Of a stretch of DNA of 64,000 bases, positions 59,531-64,000 are shown in pieces (the first letter of the stretch is position 1; every line of letters starts with the position of its first letter). A model generated the notes under the pieces. That model worked only from the letters and a program-made list of their open reading frames with translations, searched no databases and had not been told where the DNA came from. The stretch lies in the NCBI RefSeq assembly GCF_002055535.1, contig NZ_LN831034.1, positions 1,850,863-1,914,862 on the forward strand. The letters run 5' to 3'. The DNA comes from Streptococcus pyogenes. GTDB taxonomy: Bacteria; Bacillota; Bacilli; Lactobacillales; Streptococcaceae. Made by a program: the position numbers and the translations under genes.

Positions 59531-59563
59531 AAAAGAAAAAAATTGCCAAAATGACAATTGCGA

Positions 59564-59635
59564 TAGTCCGTACGGGATTCGAACCCGTGTTACCGCCGTG
59601 AAAAGGCGGTGTCTTAACCCCTTGACCAACGGACC
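59564..59635 (-). tRNA. tRNA-Glu (anticodon TTC)
   Basis: A 72-base cloverleaf. Acceptor GGTCCGT with ACGGACT (a terminal G-U pair), discriminator A; anticodon loop CTTTTCA; T-arm ACGGGTTCGAATCCCGT. It is the first gene of the two-tRNA unit and a substrate for the MnmA/MnmG pathway. Confidence 0.96.
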
Positions 59636-59671
59636 AGAAGTTTTGGAGGATATCTCCTTAACACTCTTACT

Positions 59672-59699
59672 ATTATAGCAGATTGATTTTTTTTGTCTA
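59672..59699 (-). promoter_or_regulatory. Promoter of the tRNA-Glu/tRNA-Asn unit
   Basis: Transcript-strand TAGACA, 16-base spacer, TATAAT; about 37 bases before tRNA-Glu. Confidence 0.75.
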
Positions 59700-59740
59700 T
59701 ACTTTTTTAAAAAAAATTTGATTTTTTTTAAACCGCAAGT

Positions 59741-60672
59741 TGTCAAGTCAAGTGCAACGAGTTCATAGATAACTAGAGTTCCAGAGGTTAAGCTGTTCGG
59801 GATAGCTCAAACAGGAATTTTGAGGATTGCTATTGAAGAAGTCGTCTTAGGCGCTCATTGATGGCAGTAATATCATTGTCAAGTTCTTCAGAGGTTAGTG
59901 GATTAAGTGAGATTCCTTTAGGGACATATTCTCTGAGGAGACCATTGAAGTTCTCGTTTGTTCCTCTCTCATGTGAAGAATAGGGATGTGCAAAGTAAAC
60001 GTCAACAGCTTTTAAGTCTGAGAGTAAACTAAACTCAGAACCATTATCCGCTGTGATGGATGCAATAGGATACTGACTGATGAGATGCGTGACAGCACGG
60101 TTAATGGTTTGGGACTGCTTGTCTTCTATAGTGCATAGCGTGTCTGGCGCTCTACCAAAGTCAACATAACAGCTTCACTTTTGGTTTTCTTGCCGAGAGC
60201 CAAATCAATCTCCCAATGCCCAAATTCAGAACGATCATTAATATATTCTGGACGTTCTTCGATAGATTTACCTAAAGTCTTCTTATTCGTCTTCATGACT
60301 TTCTTAGAACGTTTTCTGATACTAACCATCTTAGACAAATCTATTGGTTTCATAGACACGTTGTCTACTATCAGCGAAATAGGCGTTGAAGAAGGTTTGT
60401 TTTCCATTCTTATCCTTTACCTGATCTACTGAACCACGTTTTATTTCTCGGCAGATTGTAGAACGGTGACTACCCAGAAGTCGAGCAATCTCAACGGGTT
60501 TCTTTCCCATTTTAAGATAAGCAGCAATTTCACCCCGTTCTGTGGCTGAAAGATGAGAATAGGATGATTTTCTGGTAGAATTAATATTAGACATGTTCAT
60601 CTGCTTTCCATACTGAATTGGGGAATTCTAGTATATCAGACGAACATGTCTTTTTTGTTGTACTTCATTTTA
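59741..60672 (-). mobile_element. IS30-family (IS1239-like) insertion sequence remnant
   Basis: The ends show a weak inverted match (AAGTGCAAC near 59748 against the complement AAGTACAAC near 60667), so boundaries are approximate. It contains one broken transposase gene. It lies between tRNA-Glu and tRNA-Arg. The total is shorter than a complete IS1239-type element of about 1.1 kb. Confidence 0.7.
59830..60600 (-). pseudogene. IS30-family transposase, frameshifted and internally deleted
   Basis: The N-terminal frame MNMSNINSTRKSSYSHLSATERGEIAAYLKMGKKPVEIARLLGSHRSTICREIKRG is the IS30 HTH domain. It loses frame near 60331. The second frame has KKTLGKSIEERPEYINDRSEFGHWEIDLALGKKTKSEAVMLTLVERQTRYA with the first catalytic Asp. 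A further frame change follows near 60126, and the last part, IEDKQSQTINRAVTHLISQYPIASITADNGSEFS ... HPYSSHERGTNENFNGLLREYVPKG, has the second Asp and the Glu. About 257 codons remain of an expected 320 or so, so segments were deleted too. Confidence 0.88.
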
Positions 60673-60717
60673 TAACGCGGGATATAATGTTATTTTCTAG
60701 TTTTTTCAAAATAAATA

Positions 60718-60747
60718 TTGACAGTTTTAGATAATTTTTGTTAAAAT
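60718..60747 (+). promoter_or_regulatory. tRNA-Arg promoter
   Basis: TTGACA, 18-base spacer, TAAAAT; ends 11 bases before the tRNA. Confidence 0.75.
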
Positions 60748-60758
60748 GATGTGGTTAA

Positions 60759-60832
60759 GGTCTCATAGCTCAGCTGGATAGAGCATTCGCCTTCTAAGCG
60801 AACGGTCGCAGGTTCGAATCCTGCTGGGATCA
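60759..60832 (+). tRNA. tRNA-Arg (anticodon TCT)
   Basis: A 74-base cloverleaf: acceptor GGTCTCA with TGGGATC, discriminator A; anticodon loop CTTCTAA; T-arm GCAGGTTCGAATCCTGC. Reads AGA/AGG codons. Its 3' end is intact with no integrated element behind it. Confidence 0.96.
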
Positions 60833-60840
60833 AAGATAAA

Positions 60841-60866
60841 AAAGCACTGTTTTAGTGCTTTTTTTG
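60841..60866 (+). terminator. tRNA-Arg terminator
   Basis: AAAGCACT / AGTGCTTT hairpin followed by TTTTT. Confidence 0.85.
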
Positions 60867-60988
60867 TATTTACCTTAGTGTATTGAAAAGATAGGATTTA
60901 GTACGTCTTTTTTTAATATTTGCTTTTAATTATACCGAACTATTATCTAATAAAGTGGTAAGAGTTAGTTATTCCAGTTCACACTCTC

Positions 60989-61468
60989 TTACTTATGATA
61001 AGGACTGCCTTGTGTAATCATAAAAGCACGATAAATTTGCTCAGTAAGGACTAGACGCATTAACTGATGAGGTAAGGTTAACAATCCAAAACTCATTAGC
61101 ATATTAGCTCTTTTTTTAATAATTGAATCTAATCCAAGACTCCCACCAATAATAAACGTGATAGTTGAATATCCCTTAACAGTAACCCCTGATATTAATT
61201 CACTAAATGTCTCTGAAGGAAACTGTTTTCCTTCAATAGCTAATGCAATTACAAAATCACGTTCCCCAATTTTTTTATGGATTCGCTGAGCTTCTTTACT
61301 CATAATCAATTGATTATCAGCAAAACTTGCTTTATCTGGTGTTCTTTCATCAGTTAACTCAATCATTTCGAATTGACAAAAACGGGAAAGTCTTTTTTGA
61401 TATTCTGAAATACCATCTTTGAGGTATCTTTCTTTTAGTTTTCCAACACAAATTAGTTTCACTTTCAT
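60989..61468 (-). CDS. rlmH: 23S rRNA pseudouridine-1915 N3-methyltransferase RlmH
   Basis: A 159-residue SPOUT methyltransferase. [20 protein letters not shown] starts the fold; the SAM-binding knot is [10 protein letters not shown], and the C-terminal signature is [21 protein letters not shown]. It modifies the decoding-region helix 69 in the finished ribosome. It is divergent from htrA. Confidence 0.97.
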   Translation of the reverse strand: MKVKLICVGKLKERYLKDGISEYQKRLSRFCQFEMIELTDERTPDKASFADNQLIMSKEAQRIHKKIGERDFVIALAIEGKQFPSETFSELISGVTVKGYSTITFIIGGSLGLDSIIKKRANMLMSFGLLTLPHQLMRLVLTEQIYRAFMITQGSPYHK

Positions 61469-61507
61469 AGCTTAATTGTATCACAAGAACATTACTTTTT
61501 ACACAAT

Positions 61508-61516
61508 TTATCCACA
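61508..61516 (+). promoter_or_regulatory. DnaA box in the rlmH-htrA interval
   Basis: TTATCCACA, a perfect DnaA box 2.3 kb from the main cluster, between rlmH and htrA. Confidence 0.6.
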
Positions 61517-61533
61517 AGTTATTTTTCTTCAAC

Positions 61534-61570
61534 TACTAATAAAAACCTTTGTACAAAGGTCTTTATTAGT
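61534..61570. other. Hairpin 1 upstream of htrA
   Basis: ACTAATAAA-ACCTTTG / CAAAGGT-TTTATTAGT nearly perfect inverted repeat, centred on TGTACA. Confidence 0.7.
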
Positions 61571-61573
61571 AAA

Positions 61574-61615
61574 AAGAAAAGTAATCCACAGGCTGTGGAT
61601 TACTTTTCTTTTTTT
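61574..61615. terminator. Hairpin 2 upstream of htrA, terminator-like
   Basis: Perfect 18-base stem AAGAAAAGTAATCCACAG / CTGTGGATTACTTTTCTT with a single unpaired central base in the strict reading, followed by a T-run. Each arm includes a DnaA-box-like TCCACAG. Confidence 0.75.
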
Positions 61616-61626
61616 TATTTTTAAGG

Positions 61627-61632
61627 TATAAT
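61627..61632 (+). promoter_or_regulatory. htrA -10 box
   Basis: TATAAT about 48 bases before the htrA ATG; the -35 region falls in the T-run of the preceding hairpin and is weak. Confidence 0.5.
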
Positions 61633-61679
61633 TAAGCAAAGTTCTATAAGCTATGGACAAATAATTCGGAGGACAAAAC

Positions 61680-62903
61680 ATGCCAAGTATGAAACATATC
61701 TTAAAATCCTTAAGTATTTTACTAATTGGATTTTTAGGAGGATTAATAGCAATTATTACATTCAATAATCTCTACCCACATTCTCCATCAAAAATAAATT
61801 CAGGTAAGGCAACAACTAGTAATATGGTTTTTAACAACACAACCAATACTACTAAAGCTGTCAAAGCTGTTCAAAATGCAGTTGTATCAGTTATTAATTA
61901 TCAAGATAACCCTTCTTCATCCCTTTCTAACCCTTATACAAAACTCTTTGGAGAAGGGCGTTCAAAAGAGAATAAGGATGCTGAATTATCTATTTTTAGT
62001 GAAGGATCTGGGGTCATTTATCGAAAAGATGGCAACTCCGCTTACGTTGTTACTAATAACCATGTTATCGACGGAGCTAAACGAATTGAAATTCTTATGG
62101 CAGACGGATCTAAAGTTGTTGGTGAATTAGTTGGAGCTGATACTTATTCGGATTTAGCTGTTGTTAAGATCTCTTCAGATAAGATAAAAACAGTAGCTGA
62201 ATTTGCAGATTCTACAAAACTAAATGTTGGAGAAGTTGCTATTGCTATCGGCAGCCCACTAGGAACACAATACGCTAATTCTGTTACTCAAGGAATCGTC
62301 TCTAGTTTAAGTCGTACTGTAACTTTAAAAAACGAGAATGGTGAGACTGTCTCAACAAATGCTATTCAGACAGATGCTGCTATTAACCCTGGAAACTCTG
62401 GTGGACCACTAATTAATATTGAGGGGCAAGTAATCGGAATTAATTCAAGTAAAATTTCTTCTACCCCAACTGGTAGCAACGGTAATAGTGGTGCTGTTGA
62501 AGGAATTGGTTTTGCTATCCCATCTACTGATGTTATTAAAATTATTAAACAACTAGAAACTAATGGTGAAGTTATCAGACCTGCTCTTGGAATATCCATG
62601 GTCAATTTAAATGACTTATCCACAAATGCTCTTAGTCAAATTAATATTCCAACTAGTGTAACTGGTGGTATTGTAGTAGCAGAAGTTAAGGAAGGAATGC
62701 CGGCATCTGGCAAACTTGCTCAGTACGATGTGATTACAGAAATTGATGGCAAAACAGTTAATTCAATTAGTGATTTACAAAGTAGTCTATACGGACACGA
62801 TATTAATGATACTATTAAAGTAACTTTTTATAGAGGAACTACAAAGAAAAAAGCAGATATCAAATTAACAAAAACTACTCAAGATTTGACTAAAACGCAG
62901 TAA
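61680..62903 (+). CDS. htrA: Serine protease HtrA (DegP)
   Basis: A 407-residue membrane-anchored chaperone-protease acting at the ExPortal/secretion face. N-terminal signal anchor ILKSLSILLIGFLGGLIAIITF (about 7-28). Trypsin-like domain with catalytic His128 (NNHVIDG), Asp158 (YSDLAVV) and Ser240 (NPGNSGGP). One C-terminal PDZ domain (about 300-395, GGIVVAEVKEGMPASGKLAQYDVITEIDGK). CGGAGG precedes ATG. In group A streptococci it affects processing of secreted virulence factors. It is followed by parB. Confidence 0.97.
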   Translation: MPSMKHILKSLSILLIGFLGGLIAIITFNNLYPHSPSKINSGKATTSNMVFNNTTNTTKAVKAVQNAVVSVINYQDNPSSSLSNPYTKLFGEGRSKENKDAELSIFSEGSGVIYRKDGNSAYVVTNNHVIDGAKRIEILMADGSKVVGELVGADTYSDLAVVKISSDKIKTVAEFADSTKLNVGEVAIAIGSPLGTQYANSVTQGIVSSLSRTVTLKNENGETVSTNAIQTDAAINPGNSGGPLINIEGQVIGINSSKISSTPTGSNGNSGAVEGIGFAIPSTDVIKIIKQLETNGEVIRPALGISMVNLNDLSTNALSQINIPTSVTGGIVVAEVKEGMPASGKLAQYDVITEIDGKTVNSISDLQSSLYGHDINDTIKVTFYRGTTKKKADIKLTKTTQDLTKTQ

Positions 62904-62938
62904 ACAAGCTACCTAAATACTATTACATTTTATCACAT

Positions 62939-62961
62939 AAAACAGTCCAAAGGACTGTTTT
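62939..62961 (+). terminator. htrA terminator
   Basis: AAAACAGTCC / GGACTGTTTT with an AAA loop, then T-rich sequence; parB begins just downstream. Confidence 0.82.
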
Positions 62962-62991
62962 ATGTTTCTTATTCTATCCAGGAACTCCCTT

Positions 62992-63768
62992 ATGACAAAA
63001 GAATTATTGATAGACCTACCAATTGAAGATATTGTTACAAATCCCTATCAGCCAAGGATACAATTTAATCAAAGAGAACTCCAAGACCTAGCAACTTCTA
63101 TTAAATCAAACGGCCTCATTCAACCTATTATTGTTCGAAAATCTGACATTTTTGGCTATGAGTTAGTTGCTGGAGAACGACGACTTAAAGCTTCAAAAAT
63201 GGCTGGTCTAAAAAAAGTTCCAGCTATCATCAAGAAGATCTCCACACTCGAGAGCATGCAACAAGCTATAGTTGAAAATTTACAACGTTCTAACCTTAAC
63301 GCTATCGAAGAAGCTAAAGCCTATCAGTTATTGGTTGAAAAAAAACACATGACTCACGATGAGATTGCTAAATATATGGGAAAATCAAGACCTTATATTA
63401 GCAATACCTTACGTCTGTTACAACTCCCAGCACCTATCATTAAAGCAATTGAAGAAGGAAAAATTAGTGCGGGACACGCGCGTGCTCTTTTAACTTTGAG
63501 TGATGATAAGCAACAACTGTACCTCACTCATAAAATACAAAATGAAGGCCTAAGTGTTAGGCAAATTGAGCAACTGGTTACTTCTACTCCAAGTTCGAAG
63601 CTATCTAAAAAAACTAAAAATATTTTTGCCACTTCTTTAGAGAAACAATTGGCTAAATCATTGGGACTCTCTGTCAATATGAAGCTGACAGCAAACCATA
63701 GTGGGTACCTTCAGATATCTTTTTCCAATGATGATGAATTAAACAGAATTATCAACAAGCTAAAGTAG
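62992..63768 (+). CDS. parB: Chromosome partitioning protein ParB (Spo0J)
   Basis: A 258-residue CTPase clamp protein. The N-terminal CTP-binding domain holds IVTNPYQPRIQF, LIQPIIVRKS and the GERR motif in LVAGERRLKAS. The central HTH (MTHDEIAKYMGKSRPYISNTLRLLQLP) reads parS, and the C-terminal dimer domain is short. AGGAA lies before ATG 62992. No parA partner is next to it, as is usual in streptococci. It is the last gene before oriC. Confidence 0.96.
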   Translation: MTKELLIDLPIEDIVTNPYQPRIQFNQRELQDLATSIKSNGLIQPIIVRKSDIFGYELVAGERRLKASKMAGLKKVPAIIKKISTLESMQQAIVENLQRSNLNAIEEAKAYQLLVEKKHMTHDEIAKYMGKSRPYISNTLRLLQLPAPIIKAIEEGKISAGHARALLTLSDDKQQLYLTHKIQNEGLSVRQIEQLVTSTPSSKLSKKTKNIFATSLEKQLAKSLGLSVNMKLTANHSGYLQISFSNDDELNRIINKLK

Positions 63769-63798
63769 CTTGTTGATATTCTGTTTTTTCTTTTTTAG

Positions 63799-63986
63799 TT
63801 TTCCACATGAAAAATAGTTGAAAACAATAGCGGTGTCCCCTTAAAATGGCTTTTCCACAGGTTGTGGAGAACCCAAATTAACAGTGTTAATTTATTTTCC
63901 ACAGGTTGTGGAAAAACTAACTATTATCCATCGTTCTGTGGAAAACTAGAATAGTTTATGGTAGAATAGTTCTAGAATTATCCACA
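63799..63986. other. Origin of replication (oriC), DnaA-box cluster
   Basis: Seven DnaA-type boxes in under 200 bases: TTTTCCACA at 63799, 63851 and 63895; TGTGGAGAA/TGTGGAAAA (inverted) at 63863, 63907 and 63937; and the perfect TTATCCACA at 63978. A weaker TTATCCATC occurs at 63924. Boxes two to five form two closely spaced inverted pairs separated by GG(T). The region lies directly after parB with no gene; dnaA is expected just beyond the window. Confidence 0.92.
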
Positions 63987-64000
63987 AGAAGGAACCTAGT

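Noticed and set aside
59492-59746. Open frame covering both tRNA genes
   Set aside because: It translates through two well-formed tRNAs and their promoter.
60759-60832. tRNA-Arg as site of an integrated prophage or island
   Set aside because: The 3' end is followed at once by its own terminator and rlmH; no integrase or repeated tRNA end is seen.

Overview
This window comes from a low-GC Gram-positive coccus, almost certainly Streptococcus pyogenes (group A Streptococcus). The evidence is a complete hyaluronan capsule operon (hasA-hasB-hasC) followed by an rlbA-type S4 gene, recF, guaB and trpS, then rlmH, htrA, parB and a cluster of DnaA boxes at the right edge. The window is therefore the chromosomal segment leading into oriC, and ends just before where dnaA is expected.

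Layout. 1-3.7 kb: the 5' part of mutS, a decayed YlbF-type gene, argR and argS. 3.7-8.6 kb: a small possible immunity gene, three tandem YitT-family membrane genes and aspS. 8.9-10.8 kb: hisS and rpmF-rpmG. 10.7-14.7 kb: a remnant of an integrated element, flanked by two copies of the rpmG 3' end and by paired ACTCTACC repeats; it keeps a cadmium resistance pair (cadD-cadC), an XRE protein, a broken FtsK-type ATPase and a membrane protein, but no integrase. 14.7-22.4 kb: a dead XRE-membrane gene, a DUF368 polyprenyl-phosphate translocase, a Nudix hydrolase, a PadR-DUF1700-DUF4097 envelope operon, and a YhgE/Pip gene divergent from its TetR regulator with two matching palindromes. 22.5-31.8 kb: rpsD, a complete ISAs1-family insertion sequence with 10-bp target duplication just upstream of the rpsD promoter, then veg, dnaB, rplI, gdpP, mnmG and a frameshifted Nudix gene.

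32.5-43.5 kb: mnmA, sdaAB-sdaAA, an SLT-domain wall protein, and a long minus-strand cluster (ymfF, ymfH, rodZ-like, pgsA, ecfA1, ecfA2, ecfT). 43.7-47.6 kb: the capsule promoter with CovR-type ATTARA motifs and hasABC, closed by a terminator that begins inside the last codons of hasC. 47.8-59 kb: rlbA, recF, a GRP sugar transporter, guaB, trpS with a T-box leader, a fourth YitT gene, an asymmetric ABC-F ATPase and a large YfhO protein. 59.4-60.9 kb: tRNA-Glu, tRNA-Asn, an IS30-type remnant and tRNA-Arg. 61-64 kb: rlmH, htrA, parB and the oriC DnaA boxes.

Most of the window is core housekeeping and envelope biology. I did not find a convincing new multi-gene defence or conflict system. The structures most worth following are the rpmG-flanked element with its synonymous-only att duplication, the ISAs1 insertion at rpsD, the asymmetric ABC-F protein and the paired Pip/TetR operators.
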